Part shown: positions 13,201 to 25,993 of the stretch, one piece after another
Position numbering within the stretch: position 1 is the first letter of the stretch
How the letters are laid out: each line of letters starts with the position of its first letter
Source: Glycine soja
Taxonomy: Eukaryota > Streptophyta > Magnoliopsida > Fabales > Fabaceae
Direction of reading: 5' to 3'
Assembly (NCBI RefSeq): GCF_004193775.1
Contig: NC_041018.1
Span: 36,496,608 to 36,560,607 of the forward strand
Length of the DNA: 64,000 bases
Position numbers and translations under genes: made by a program
The notes under the pieces: generated by a model
Told to the model about the DNA's origin: nothing
Database searches by the model: none
Seen by the model: the letters and a program-made list of their open reading frames with translations, nothing else

Positions 13201-14317
13201 AGCTTTGTTCTTTATTTTTCTGTCAAAAATTAAATCGTCTAATGGGTGGTCTTGCATCTTTTTGAAGATCGCCATTTTCATCGATCTTGTCAGGAAGGAA
13301 ATGCATACAGCAATCTGCAGTAGTAGATCAATAGTAAAAGATGCCCCACAGATAGATAACAAAGCATTTCCGGATACCTCCTTTTGGAATCCCGGGATCC
13401 TTGAGTTGGTGGAGTTGGTTCTAAGACCTCCACAGGGCGGACCTCCTTCCCTTCCTGAGCAGAGTGATGCGGTATTTTTCCTATTTCATGTCTTCTTTAT
13501 AAATTTATGTAATCCTGGTTTCTTGAAATGCATCTATTTGATGAAGCATTTGGCAATATTGTCATTTCCTTTTGGGTTATGAACTAATATGAAAAAAGTA
13601 ACAGTATTATGTATTATGATCCATAGGTGTTGTCAGCCCTCAACCTATACAGATTTGTATTGATGACAGAATCTGCAGGTATGTAGCATCAACACCTAAA
13701 CCGATAAAAAAAAGGGGGGGGGTGGGAATTACACAAAAGTTTTTGATTTCCAATTTCAACAGTGGCTAATGAGTTACAAGTTTTTGAGTTAATGGACCAC
13801 TTGAATGGTTAAGGGTGTGTTTGTTTTCCCGTTTGGATGGACAGAAACACATTCCAATGCATGTTTTGTGAGAAGCCTCAATTTATTACTTTTGGTTCAA
13901 CGTCCATTTGGGAATCTCCCAAAGGAAAAACAAACATGTACTAATTATTCCTTAACAGAATTGTTTTTACTTGTAATTTCCATTTTCCAATTTTCCCTGA
14001 AATTTTTTAGATTATTTTACATCTTTGTTTGTGGTTGCCAAATATGATCTAAATTGAAGTCTAATTCGGAAGATTTCACAATTTCATTGGTAACAGAAAA
14101 GACAAACATCACTGGAGTGCTGTCAAGGAACAATTTACTGAAGGCCTACAATGAATGGTTGCTTCCTTTGCGTACCTTGGTGACAGGTATAATGGCAGAG
14201 AGCCATAGTGATTATGATGAGTTTGCAGTTGACACTGTATGCACCCTAAATCCACTTGAGTTGGTGTTGTATCGGTGCATTGAACTCGTAGACGAGAAGC
14301 TTAAGCAATCCACATAA
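7209..14317 (+). CDS. ALF4: ABERRANT LATERAL ROOT FORMATION 4 (glomulin-like)
   Basis: Complete 14-exon gene for a 609-aa protein of the ALF4/glomulin family. ALF4 is needed for the pericycle divisions that start lateral roots; as a glomulin relative it binds RBX1 and restrains SCF ubiquitin ligases (family knowledge). Exons: 7209-7292, 7544-7723, 8188-8337, 10873-10945, 11558-11727, 11834-11893, 12037-12190, 12300-12359, 12466-12737, 12861-12932, 13097-13174, 13268-13471, 13627-13678 and 14097-14317. They total 1830 nt and stay in frame to a TAA, and every intron is GT-AG. The protein is helical without a signal peptide, consistent with ARM/HEAT-like glomulin folds. It contains the typical stretches VVWGHVSKEVA and SFWNPGILELVELVLRPP near the C-terminal third. 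Arabidopsis ALF4 is of similar length (about 626 aa). The only large intron (8338-10872) holds a TRIM element, a PPR pseudogene fragment and a LINE-like 3' end. Confidence 0.94.
8920..9215 (+). mobile_element. Complete TRIM (miniature LTR retrotransposon) in ALF4 intron 3
   Basis: A 296-bp miniature LTR element with no coding capacity. The 5' LTR is 8920-9019 (100 bp, TGTTAGGAAGTC...CTAACA) and the 3' LTR is 9112-9215 (104 bp, ending CTAATA). Immediately after the 5' LTR is TGGTATCCGAGC, a good match to the initiator-tRNA-Met primer binding site (usual form TGGTATCAGAGC). A purine tract ending in 20 G residues precedes the 3' LTR. Both sides carry the 5-bp target-site duplication ATTTA (8915-8919 and 9216-9220). 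Size and layout fit the TRIM/SMART class of plants; the exact family is not identified. Confidence 0.9.
9484..9822 (+). pseudogene. PPR-protein pseudogene fragment
   Basis: Read in shifting frames, this stretch gives consecutive pieces of a plant pentatricopeptide repeat protein: TGFRPDKITCVSVI, QGKQTHAEAIKVGA, SVVSSLVSMYSRC, then IKAFLECKEQDVELWNSTIA and AYGFHGQGQEAIKLFNEME. The pieces are in the right order but need at least three frameshifts, and there is an in-frame stop after KVGA. PPR genes of this type act in organelle RNA processing, but this copy cannot make one. It is a roughly 110-codon relic inside ALF4 intron 3, on the same strand as ALF4. Confidence 0.75.
9930..10383 (+). mobile_element. 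Probable LINE/retrosequence 3' end with poly(A) tail
   Basis: The stretch ends in 'gggtttgggtacccc', 'ttctttgctgatt' and then about 15 A residues followed by a short AT run. This is the usual look of a truncated plant L1-type LINE 3' UTR with its A tail. No reverse transcriptase reading frame is present, so it would be a 5'-truncated copy. The PPR relic lies directly upstream; whether both came in one retrotransposition event cannot be told by eye. Target-site duplications were not recognised. Confidence 0.45.
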
Positions 14318-14345
14318 GCTGCCCCATTAGCAAAAGGTTTTTTTT

Positions 14346-14351
14346 AATAAA
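14346..14351 (+). terminator. Likely ALF4 polyadenylation signal
   Basis: AATAAA occurs 29 bases after the ALF4 stop codon, preceded by a T-rich run. That is closer than average for a plant near-upstream element, so another site further on may also be used. Confidence 0.4.
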
Positions 14352-17300
14352 AGATGGCAAATGTTGTTTTTGAAATATTGATCATCTAAAGCAAGGTTAT
14401 TGAATTGCAATGCAAATAGTGAGTGAATTGTCCAGCCAGTTTTTGAATGGTGATTTATAAACTGTATTGAATAGTATGATTAGAGATACGATGAAAATAG
14501 CTTTTCAGATATAAATAACGTAGTGTTTAATATAATAATTTTTAAACTAGAGAATAACCATGAGTATCATGAAACAAGTTCATAAGGGGCAATGAAATTT
14601 GAACTTGATTTTATGCAAACTATTTAGAGGGTGTTTGCTTTCACATTCTAAACGTGCATTAACATTAAAACCCATGTCAAAGAGGATGAAACTACGCGCG
14701 GAAGCAACTTTCAGACGTGGATCAAGTTGGACGCGATCAGTTAACAAACACTTAAATTTCTCTCCACTAGGGATGAATTCTATAAAATATTTTTGTAAAC
14801 CGGTCCGAGCAAGAATATTTTAACCTATAGTCTATAAAAAGTAGATTGCCCACTTCATTCTTATGCATATTTTGACATTATGATTGTGTATTACATCACT
14901 TCTAATTTTATGCATTCCTTTTAGTGTTTCTCAATGGTTGAATCATCTTGATCGTTTAACTTTTTGTAATTTTACTGATTCTAATATTTTTTTCGGACAT
15001 TTTAATTTGTTGATCAATTTAAGTTGTAGAATCTGTGTTCTTTTCATTACTCCCTAATATACCAGTTTTATTCTAATAGTATTATTATTTATCGAGGTGA
15101 TGTGGATTTCTACAATGATATTGATCGATTTTGAAAATTGTTCCCCTTTTATTGACTCGAGAAGTATAGAGATGGGAATGGATACTTGTAAAAGCTGCCT
15201 ACTATTACCTAATACTTAAGGTGGTATCCCTACAGATAATAATGTATTAAATATGGGAACTCAGAATATTCAACAAGGTATGACTCAACATCTTTTTGTC
15301 GGATCTTGGCTATAGAACTAATCAACTTAACCTATTAAGGGTGTTGAAACCTATAAACACTTTGGAACAATCATTCATGTTGAATTTATTTCTTCAATGT
15401 AATCCGTAGTAAATTTAGTCTAATCTTTTGCTTCTAAGCTAATTTGTAATACTAAACAAATTTTGTTTACCAAATAAATTTAAAGTCTTAAAGGATGAGA
15501 TTCTTTTATTAAAATAATAACTTTTTTTTTGTGAGTTATTAAAATAATAACTTGATTCACATTTTATCCATTTTAGTGACAGATTTTTGCAATAAACAAA
15601 ATGCTATGTGTGTTACTTGTCCAATCTTTAAGTGTCAACTATAAGCATGCCCCGCGTTGGACATCTTTCACAAAATGGCATTCTTATAAAAAAAAATATC
15701 TAAAATTATATTTTTCCCACACTAACTTTTGTCTCTGCCTTTCATTATTTATCTTATCCCACACTTTATTTTTCCCAGGAATTTTAATGCTACTAGGCCC
15801 GTTCATAGATTTGTTTAACACCTAACAAAAAAGTTAATTCATTAATTCAAATGCAACTTTTTTTCTAGCTTTTTAAATGCTTAGATGAATAATAAAAAAA
15901 ATATCTCGATTAACTTGTTAGAGTCCTTAAACTTTTAAAATGTCCTTTTTTATATTTATTTTGATATCTTTTAAAATGTCCTTTAACTTTCCGTATTTGA
16001 GGAGTATTTTACAAGAAATATGAATAGATTTTTTTTTTGACAGTAAATATGTATAGAATGTTAAAAACAAATTGCAATACAAACATTTTTTCTGTAACAA
16101 ATTATCAACTGTTATTGGTGCGAAGCAGTTACATTAAATGATTTTTTATAACAAATTATTCAATGATTCATTATTCAAAAAATTTAAGATTATGATGCTC
16201 ATTAAATGCTTTTAGGCAATGTTGAAAGCATGATAATATGGGTGAACGTTGCATCCCCAAATTTATGTCCTACATGTCTAACTGGAATGCATATTTCTTG
16301 TTAAAATTTCAATATTTTTGTCCTTGCTTTAATTACTTTGCCTTTCTTATCATTTGTCTTTTTCTGTTATAAAGATGACAAGCTGATCCATCTTAAAGAT
16401 TTATTAAGTGATATGAAAACATGAGTAAAAAGATACATTAAATATATACAACCCGGATATGAAAACATGAGTAAAAAGATCCATCTTTTTATATATTTCT
16501 TTTCATCATATCTTATTATATTATACTTATACTTTTTTTTCCTTTTTTGTCTAGTTGTTGTCTGTTAGGTGTTCATAAATTATTTTCTTAACTAATAATT
16601 AATAAAGTTATTTTTTATGCGAGGGTAGGAAGAGTAAATCTAAATCAAACATAAATGTTTAAAATTAAAATTTTCTTAAAATCATATAATTACTTTAAAA
16701 ATCACGTGATAAAAAAATATTTTTTAAAATGTATGATAATTAAGCAATAAGTAGCATTCCATTGAAAAAAGTTTGCAATACCTTCATATAAGAGTCTGGA
16801 ATCGATGAATTCTTTTTGTTGACTAGAATAGCTAGGACAAACCGATCAATGGGCGAACTAAATAATTTTTTTTTAGTGGCTACTAAATAAATTTTAAATG
16901 TTAGTAATTTAAACGAAATTCTATTAATAAATAATGTGCTAAAAGTAAAAACATGTTAGAGTCGAATGTTATCAGCCATTAATATTCGTCATTTTCGTAA
17001 ATGATATATATTCTTCGAAAGAATCTTTTGCTTTTTTGAGTGATTCTTTCCTTTTTATATTTAGCTGTTCCTTGGTTGGTCGTTGAGGCTTGGTTTGTTC
17101 TTCAAGTACTTATTTGGAGTTTGGTTTATTTGAGCTTTTTAGCAACAAAGTAATGAGTGAGTGCTTGTTTCTCCCTTCCTTTATTCTTATGCTATTGGAT
17201 CCTTACAAACATTAGAGACAATTTTTCTGATTAGCTTAGTATCCGAGTCTCTTGTCACTAAGAATTAATTTGCTTATATACGCTACCTATTGGACCATAA

Positions 17301-18540
17301 CATAACATTCATAAATCATTTTGTTTTATTAACAAAAAGAGAAACGGACACACATATGATATATATGATCTTATATAATAGTATGAGTAACGTGCATCTT
17401 CCCCAAAATTCAAACCCATAATCGACCTAACACGTGACGAGTATTATTTTTCTACTAATATATATTCAAAGCTCAAAGCTGTTGTCCCTTATTTATGTGG
17501 ATCCGTTAACCTTCCAAGTCAGATAATTCTTAATGTCTTGTTTACTACCATTGCCCTTACATGAAATAAACCTATTGACCTTTTCCTATTCATAGCAATA
17601 TTTTAAACACAAACAAATAAAAATATAAATAAATATACAAAAGGGGAATGAAAGCACAAGTTTATAGAACACTTTGATGAATACATTTTTTTCTTGTTTA
17701 ATTTCTAACATGAGATGTTTTAATTTAACCAATAGTCTTAAATTTAAGTTTTGAATATGTTATTACACTAAATATTTATAGAAAAAGTTATCACTCTTAA
17801 TGGTTTTACTCGATTCAATCATCATTATATCCTATTCAAGAATTATCTTTTTTTAAGATATGTAGTTTCACACCAATAAAATTAATAAGTTCTTAGGTGG
17901 GACAATATGCTTTAATTTGGGTTAGCAATTATTTTTCACCAATTATCTTCCTATTAGCTAACAATGATTCGATGTAGCATGTTGCCTTTAAGACTGTTTG
18001 GTGGCTTTGCTTATCCATGAGCTGTGACAATGACGTTTGCGATTGAGTATTAACAGTTAGAGCTTCAATTCCTACCAAATGAAAAAAAGGAAAATATAAA
18101 CCACAAATTAAATAGAAAGATTAACACGCAATTGACTTAATTGTATTGGAGATATCATTGTTATATTTTTATTCTTTGATTATGGTCACTACGTTTTCAA
18201 ACGGCCCCGTGAAGAAAGATTTTCGCAATAAACCCTCTAAAAACAATTCGTGTATACACAGAGAAAGGATACGAATCAAATATAATTCACACATGTTTCA
18301 AAATTCATAAGCGTCATAAACTTCAAAAGATATATAACATATAGTTGAGATAAGTAGGAGTCTTGGAGAGTGTTTCATAAAATTTATTTAGTGAGTTTGA
18401 TGTTTGCATAGTATAATACATTATATATGGGCTCCACCTTTCTACGTGGCTTGATTAGCGTTCGCCATAGTGGGGTTGGATTAAAAAGTAAAATTCAAAT
18501 TGATTGATTTAGATTTGTCTTTCTAATTTTGTCAAAAATA
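14352..18540. other. Gene-free AT-rich intergenic DNA
   Basis: No coding region is supported here. A stretch at 14625-14765 ('gggtgtttgctttcacattctaaacgtgcattaac...') resembles dispersed plant repeats. A 25-bp direct repeat starting 'gatatgaaaacatgag' occurs at 16410 and 16456. Apart from these I see only low-complexity A/T sequence and short chance ORFs. Confidence 0.6.
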
Positions 18541-18699
18541 AAGTTCATCTTCCTAAACCTATTTTAGATAGTTTTTAATTTTTTTTATTAGTTAAAATTT
18601 TATTTGATTATTTGATAAATAAGTTTTTTTTAGTAACTTTTTAATAGTTTCTAATATTTTTTGAAATGTTAGTTTGATTATATTGGACGATACGAGTTA

Positions 18700-20115
18700 A
18701 AAAGTTAGTTAATTGGTAGCTAATAGCTCGAAATTGACAAACTAATTTATAACTTATTAAATTATAAGTGTTTGATAAGATTAGTTGTTGAAGTAACTGA
18801 AAGATATACCATGACATAAAAGTAATAAAACATGATTGATTTAAAAAGGTAATTAAAAAATTTGATAAATATATTATGAAAATGGAAGAAAATATAAAAA
18901 GTTAGAAGTTAGCATTTTAAAAAACACTAAAAATTATTAAAAAAAGATTTTTTTTATCAAATAGTCGAACAAGCTTTTCAGCTAGTAAAAAAAACTAGAA
19001 GCTAGTTTAAATGAGGCGAACATAACCGTGAAGTATCGTTTTTCAAAACACTAATTTTTATTTTTTATATTTTCTTCCTTTTTTATCATTAATATATTTA
19101 TCAAATTTCTTGATTATCATTTTTTGAAACACGGTTTGAAGTGACATTTTTTAAAATGCTGGCTTCTAACTTTTAACTTTTTATATTTTCTTCCATTTTA
19201 TCTTTAATATATTTATCAAATTTTCTGATTACCATTTTTAAATAAATCATAATTTTATTATTTTTCTATCATTTTACAGTTTTCAATTACTTTAACAACT
19301 AATTTTATTAAACACTTGTAATTTATTAAGCTAGTTTTTTAGCTACCAGCTAGTTTTGTCGAATATAGACTATGTTCAACAAGTCATTTCAACTAGTTCC
19401 TAGCTTTTTTTACTAGTTGAAAAGTTTGTTTGGTAGTTGGTAAACAATTTTTTTTAAGAAGCTTATAATATTTTTTTAGTAGCTTCTTAAGTAGAGTTTT
19501 TAAAAATGTTAGTTTCTAGCTTCTAACTTTTTATATTTTATTCCCTTTTTATCCTTAAAATATTTATTCAATTTTCTCATTACCATTTTTAAAATGTCAT
19601 TTTACATTTTCCAGTTACTTTAACAACTAGTTTTACTAAACACTTATGATTAATAAGCTAGCTTAAAAATTTCTAGCTACCAACTTTCAGCTTTCCAAGC
19701 TAGTTTTTTCAAACATAGCCCAACTAGCGTTTCAAAAAATACTATAAATTATTTTAAAAAATTTGTTTACCAAATAGTCAAAACAAGTTTTTCACGTAGT
19801 AAAAAAAGTTAGAAGCTAGATTAAATGACTTGTCGAACATAGTCTTAATAGCGTCTATTGTTTTTTGAGACGCTACTTGAAATAACGTTTTTCAAAACGC
19901 TAGCTTTTATCTTTTTATATTTATTCCCCTTTTGTCGAACATCCTCTTTGTAGTTTTACATTCTCGAGCTACTTCAGTAGATAATGTTAACAAACAATTA
20001 TGATTCAATAAGGTAGCTTTCAGCTTCCAACTAGTTTTGTCAAACACAACCTTAATAAGTTAGTTTTCAAGTAACTTTTAAGCTTTCAACTAGATTTTTA
20101 ACTAGTTTTGTCGAA
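18700..20115. repeat. Cluster of nested TIR (MITE-like) elements
   Basis: At least four or five related pieces, in both orientations, share the terminal word 'tgttcgacaa' or its complement 'ttgtcgaaca' (for example near 19350, 19375, 19835, 20035 and 20110). They also share subterminal words 'ctagcttctaactttttatattttcttcc', 'tttgataaatatatta' and 'taacaactaattttattaaacacttgtaa'. The run 18715-19020 is roughly the reverse complement of 19040-19365. This fits repeated insertion of a 300-350-bp non-autonomous DNA transposon into earlier copies; the superfamily is not settled. Confidence 0.65.
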
Positions 20116-22480
20116 CATAACCAAATATTCAACTTAAGTTATGTTATGTCAAATTAGTCAAGATCATCTAATATGTGAAATGACTTAAGCAAAGTTATTT
20201 TAACTAGTTTAATTAGTGATCTTGAATTCGATTTTGATATGCAATTACATTAAATGTGCAAGATTATGACCAATAAAAAATATATGTAATCTTTAAACAT
20301 AAAATGGCCCAAATTAGTAAGGTTTATAAACTCCTATCTAAAAGTTGAAAAATTATTAGTTTACTGAATTAATTAGAAATATTTGACAAAATTACTTATT
20401 AAAGTATTTTTGTAGACAAAAATATATTTAAACTAATTATAGTTTTATATTTTTCTATTAATTTTATTAAAAATAAAATATTTATTAAAAATAAAAAATA
20501 TTATTGTATGAAACAATAGCCCCGACATAACAAATAGCAAAAATAGAATCAAATTGAAAAAAAAAATAGTTGAAGTCAAAGGTAGAACCTAAGAGACCAA
20601 AAGAGAAGAAATGATAATGAGAAAATTATTTTGAAAGAGATCACTAAAAAGTGTAAGAAAATAGTAAAAAAAACACTATAAAAATATAAGTTATCAAACT
20701 CATATATAACTCACATATACTACTCAACTAAATCTGTTAGACCCCTTAATAAACTAGCTAGTAGTTTATAAGATGTAAGCATAATATATAAAATCTTTTT
20801 ATTAAACATCTTAATTTGATCAAATATGTTTAAGGGTGTGTTTGATATACATCAAGGAACAAACCAAGTAGAACAACACATGAGAAATTATTGAATTACA
20901 ATAATTTTTTGTTTTGTATATTGTTTGGTGGATAATGGACAATACAAGCAAAAGAAGGTATACTTTACTATATATAGTATTGTTTTGAATATTAATAAAA
21001 TTTATATTGATTATTTAACACAAAGGCAATTTCTAGCTACTGAGTTAGTGACAGATCTAGAAATTTTAGATAATGGAGACAATACTCATACATAAATTTT
21101 CAAGCTAGACTGTTTTCTAATCTTCACAAGCTTAACTAGAAGATCACTAATCCCTCTTAATTTTGAAAATGTACTCATAGAACATACATCTATGAAATAA
21201 TTTTCAACCTAATTAGATCTAAAAGTTCAATAAGAGAAAATTCTAAAGGATCCTAACTTGATTGACTATCGTTTGAAAATAATATAATTGGGGTACTTTA
21301 ATATGTAATAATGTTATATATATTTGATATTTTATTGAATTCCATTTTAAAACAATATTATAGAGGAACACTTTAATATATTGTATGATATACTATATAA
21401 AGGAACTTAGAAAGTTAGTGGGGGCATTTGCCCCCTCACTCTTGAACCTACATTTGTCCCTAGTGTGAGTTTTGAACTAAGGAGAAAGGACTAATTAATG
21501 ATAAAAGAACTAGAAGCACAACATATTCTTTCTCTTAAGTAAGCTTATTCAGCTACATATTATTTAGTGTTGTGCTTGCTTTTACCTTCTTTATGATAAG
21601 TTCATTCAAGAAACTTGATTCACCTTTAGAAGTCTAAGAAGAGCTTTGAGGATTAACAAAAACTTTATAAGGCGAGGAAGACCCTAAATGACACATAACA
21701 CAAAACTAATGTTAGCTTCAGAAGAGTCCAAGATCAATTTCAACCTTTCATGCTTAACATGTTTGTTATGTGTCATTTAATCATCATGAGTTGACCTTGC
21801 TCTAAATGTTAAGGAGGGTGAGAATGAATTCAAGATCGATAATTCATTAAGAAATAGATGAGTGACATGAAATATATATGCAAATGCTAGCATGCATTTT
21901 TTTTATTACACAATGTTGTTAATTTTGTTAGAATGTTATTGGAAAGGATTTGAACCCACAATCTTTTTCCCTAGTTCTCCCTTCAGAGTACATATCTTCT
22001 CCATTTCTTCCATTACTAAGCTTTTGAGAAAATATATATCACTTTCCATGAAGTCTGTATCATCTCCATTTCATTTATTTTCTTAAAAATTTGTGAAATG
22101 GAGGAGATTGAGGAAAAAAGAAATATAAAGGATCCATTCTCCTCCCTTCAACCGTTAAGCAAACTCTCATTCTCAACCACCAAGCTAACTTTATAACCCA
22201 TGCATGTTTACACTTTGATCAAGTACCAACATTTTTCCTATACTTAGTTGTTATTTGTTACTAACACCAATTTGTGTACTCTAATAAGTTTTTCACTAGT
22301 AAAAAAAAAGTTAGCTAAAAATGCTTGTCAAACATATTTCATTTTTATTTATTTATTAACTTATACTAGTAATATTTATTGTTTATTGACTAAAAAATAT
22401 AAAAACAATAACAAAAATTATAAAAAAAATTAATACAAGAAATAATTTGAAAATAGTGTTATGAAAAGAAACAAAAGATA
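20116..22480. other. Gene-free AT-rich intergenic DNA
   Basis: No coding region is supported. A small perfect-core hairpin lies near 21416-21441 ('agtgggggca' facing 'tgccccctcact'). A weak tRNA-like (SINE-type) stretch in reverse orientation is near 20690-20750. Nothing else stands out. Confidence 0.5.
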
Positions 22481-22483
22481 TTT

Positions 22484-22550
<67 letters not shown>
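22484..22550. repeat. (ATA)n microsatellite
   Basis: An uninterrupted trinucleotide run of about 67 bases (roughly 22 TAA units). Such long perfect runs are normally polymorphic in length. Confidence 0.97.
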
Positions 22551-22565
22551 GGAGAATGACCAATA

Positions 22566-22665
22566 TTATGTTAGTCTAAGTGAAATTGAATTGATATTTT
22601 ATAAGTAAAATTTTGAGTTCAAGTTCTATAAATAAAAAATATGATAAGGAGAGAAGATTTCAGAT
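22566..22665 (+). mobile_element. Possible SINE-like, tRNA-related sequence
   Basis: TTAGTCTAAGTG resembles a pol III A box and GAGTTCAAGTTC a B box, about 50 bases apart, followed by an A-rich stretch. It sits directly after the ATA microsatellite. No target-site duplication was recognised, so the call is weak. Confidence 0.35.
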
Positions 22666-22849
22666 AGTTTTTGCTAAAAATTAATTATTAATAAAATTAT
22701 AAATTTTTTGTATTAATAACTGGATAAATAAAAGATAGTCATAGTAATACATTTATTTATTTATTTATTCCTTTTCTATCTCCTGATGCCTCACATGTTT
22801 TTCTTTGCTTCTTTAAATTGTTTTCCCCCTTTTGATTTTGGGTGAAATT

Positions 22850-25255
22850 GTGACACCTCTACCCCACACATATATGTACTTGTAATAAAATGAATAAGAA
22901 ATTAAAATAAAAGTTTTTAAAACACATTAAAATAAAAGCATTTCAAAAAGCTAAAAGACTCACATTCACTTTTCTAACATCATAATAAAAATTGTTCAAA
23001 TAAATAATAAAATCATCTCAGCTCAAAACAAGGTTGTCCAAGACTTCATGCAATTAATATAGAAACCTATACTCCAATGTTGCATCCTACCAGAGCATTG
23101 TGTTCCCGTGTCCTCTAGCATGAGGTTCTTCATAGCCATCCACCTACCATCTGCTCTCACGAACACAAAGTTCAAAATTATCACAAGATCTAAACACAAA
23201 TAGCACACGGGGTGTGAGTTACCACATTCCTAGCTAATAGAGAGAAACAGGACAACATAGATATACATATCATATAAATGAGATACAACTTACTTAAACA
23301 TAGCTCACGTTATTCCACTACTTTGTCGCGTAACATCACATCACTACACAACACGTCTCATTCATTTTCACCTCATTCATATACTCAAGGATCAAAACAC
23401 AATATCACTAAATCAATCAATATCGACAAATACACAAGCATTATGCAACAGATACACTAAGACTCAATCCTATATGTAATGTGGTACCATATCAGTGAAA
23501 AATCTCGTCGGACGCTTAGAAGTACATGACAAGACAAACCACACACTAGTAAGTCAGGTCACTCTCACTAGGTAAAATTATAGGGAGACCAGTCAAGATC
23601 ACACTGTTTTGCGAGAATGCTCCAACCATGTGGGCTCGACACAGGCTTAAAGGAGCACTCAAACCGAGTGCATTTACCCCTAAGGCCTATACTCCGAAGA
23701 GTCCGTCAAGGCCTCTCCCTCCTGATTCAGGTCCAACCTAAAAAACATTTTAGCACACAGATTTTATCTATGAACTGTACAAAATACACAACTCCTTAAC
23801 TGTTCTCAAAATAATTTTATCTCGTCGCGCTTATGATTAAACTCGTCGGGTTGCCACAGTGGTTCCCATCCCAATACTCATCGCGCATTAACTCATCGCC
23901 CTTAAATGGTCTTATAGTCGTATGATTGTATGATTCATAGCTCACTACTCAATGCATACAACGTTTCAATGCACACATATATATTGCAAGTCAATGCATA
24001 CTCAATTTATCACATACACTCGGTCTCAATCACAATGGTATAATCTCAAAGTAGCATGTTATCACACCTCATGAATCATATACATTTTACCTATGAACTA
24101 TGCAATACACACAACTACTCAATTATTTTTAAAATCGTTTTAAGTTGTCACGCCTCAAAGTGATTCAACTCGTCGAGTTCCCACAGTGGATCCATCACAA
24201 TACTCGTTGTGCAAAAACTCGTCACCCTTAAAGGGTCTTATACTTGTGTGATTGCACAGTTCATAACTCACAACTCAATACATGCAACATCTCAATACAC
24301 ATGTATCTCACCATTCATCACAGGTTCAATTTGTCACTTAATCACAATTTGAATTACCATCTCATAATCTCAATATAACAATTTATACAAAATGATTCTC
24401 ACAACATGGGGAGTAAAACCCTCAAACAATTCCACACAATCATATTAAAATCAATGAATCAAAATCATAAGTCAAACATACGAAAACACCAAGAGCACTC
24501 ATGTTTATCTACCAATTCACATCAGAACATCAATTGGTCCGTCAAACACAATAATATTGTATTTATAATCATAAAGGAAAATTATAATTCAATAAACATA
24601 TCAAAATAAACCCCAATTTATTCCTTTAAGGATCCCTACACATATTCATTTTAACCTTAATTGCGATAAACTCATCCCTTACCTCTAAGCGAGCTCACGT
24701 GTGTAGTCCAGCAGTGATAGAGGTGTCTCTAACAGTTCCCTAAGACTCCTCAGCTTTTTCCCTATTTTCTCTGTTAGGGTTTCCAAGCGTTAGAGAGAAG
24801 GGGAAGAGATTGTAGCCTCCATATCACTATCAACGTGCGAGACTAATTTCTCTTTGCAAGAACATTACTTTCACAAATCCCAATGGTAAGACTGTGCGAA
24901 AATAAGTTATGAATGTGGTGTTCAATTTTCACAACAATTCATCGGTTAACGAGTCCGAGATCGTAGTTTTACTTGGACATGTTTGGGTGTATGCGGGAAA
25001 AGAGAAAACTCAGTGCGATGGACATTTCTTCCACCACAGACATTATCTCAAAAATCCCAACGGTGGGAGTGTGTGGAAATAAGTTCCGAAACTCTTGTTC
25101 AAATTTCACGATGATCCAACAGTTAACGAGTCTGAAATTATCGTTTTACTGAGATGGTTTGAGTGTATGCGAAAAAAGAGAGGGTGTTGGGAGGGGAGAA
25201 GAGAAAACGAATTTGAGAGGTAGAAAAAAAATAGAGATTATTATAAAACGACTTA
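22850..25255 (-). repeat. Large dispersed repeat, probably retrotransposon-derived, family unknown
   Basis: A 2.4 kb block with a base composition unlike its surroundings (more GC, many 'ctcgtc' and 'caca' words), starting 'gtgacacctctacccc'. It has internal duplications: a 326-bp tandem pair (for example 'cttaaatggtcttata' at 23901 and its partner at 24227), and a second pair of about 170 bp at 24880-25190 built around 'cccaa(t/c)ggt', 'aataagtt' and 'ttaacgagtc'. Minus-strand reading shows only a short ORF (23208-23023) with no recognised domain. It may be a solo LTR or a decayed element; the boundaries are approximate. Confidence 0.5.
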
Positions 25256-25843
25256 ATATGTCTCTATTTATAACTAGGATAATCAGTCTATTATTTACTT
25301 TATTTATTTATTTGTTTGTTTTATAAAAAAAGAACTCTATTTTATTTATTATCAAATGAATTAATAAAGTATTTTTTTCTTTCAAATTATTATTTTAATT
25401 GATAAATTTATTTCTTCTTATTTATTTAATTATAAAAAAATTATTATTTTTTTAAAACTTTATTTTATTTATAAAAAATCTTTTTAATTTATTTTACCAA
25501 AGATAAGAGGTTACATAAATGCTTAAACTGAAACAATGCACGAGTGCACATGATTGTCGTGCAGTGCCCCCACTCCAAAATTAAGTATCATCGGTCCATT
25601 GTTGTCTCCTCCCTTTTCCTTCTGCTGAGAAAGCTGAGAGAAAGAGAAAAACAGGGAAAACAGTTAAAACAGAGAAGAAAAAAGAAATAAAAAAAGAAGA
25701 AAAAACAGAAAAGGAAAATGAGACAGAGAATGCTCAAATAAAAGGTTCTGAAAAAGAAAACAAAAGCAAATAGTGTTTTTTCGAAGTTTAAAAAAAGGAG
25801 GTCAAGCCTCAAAGAAGATCCAAAAAAACACACATTTCACTTT

Positions 25844-25900
25844 CTCTCTCACTCAGTGGCTAACAAAACCTCAGTGAGAGAGTGTGTGTGTGTGTGTTTG
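25844..25900 (+). promoter_or_regulatory. Kinase-gene leader: 10-bp inverted repeat and (TG)n
   Basis: Within the 150 bases before the kinase ATG, CTCTCTCACT (25844-25853) faces AGTGAGAGAG (25873-25882) across a 19-base loop. A short TG microsatellite follows at once. If the transcript starts upstream, this would be a CT/GA hairpin in the 5' UTR; the transcript start is not known from the sequence. Confidence 0.45.
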
Positions 25901-25993
25901 TAGTGAGTGTGTGCTCCTTCTCAGGCACAAGTCTTTCCTTCACACATCTACTATTTTTATATCTTTATCTTCATGTTTTCTTAGAAAGAAACA

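Noticed and set aside
18700..20115. Possible CRISPR-like or satellite array
   Set aside because: The spacing is irregular and copies alternate in orientation with inverted termini, which fits nested DNA transposons in a plant nuclear genome.
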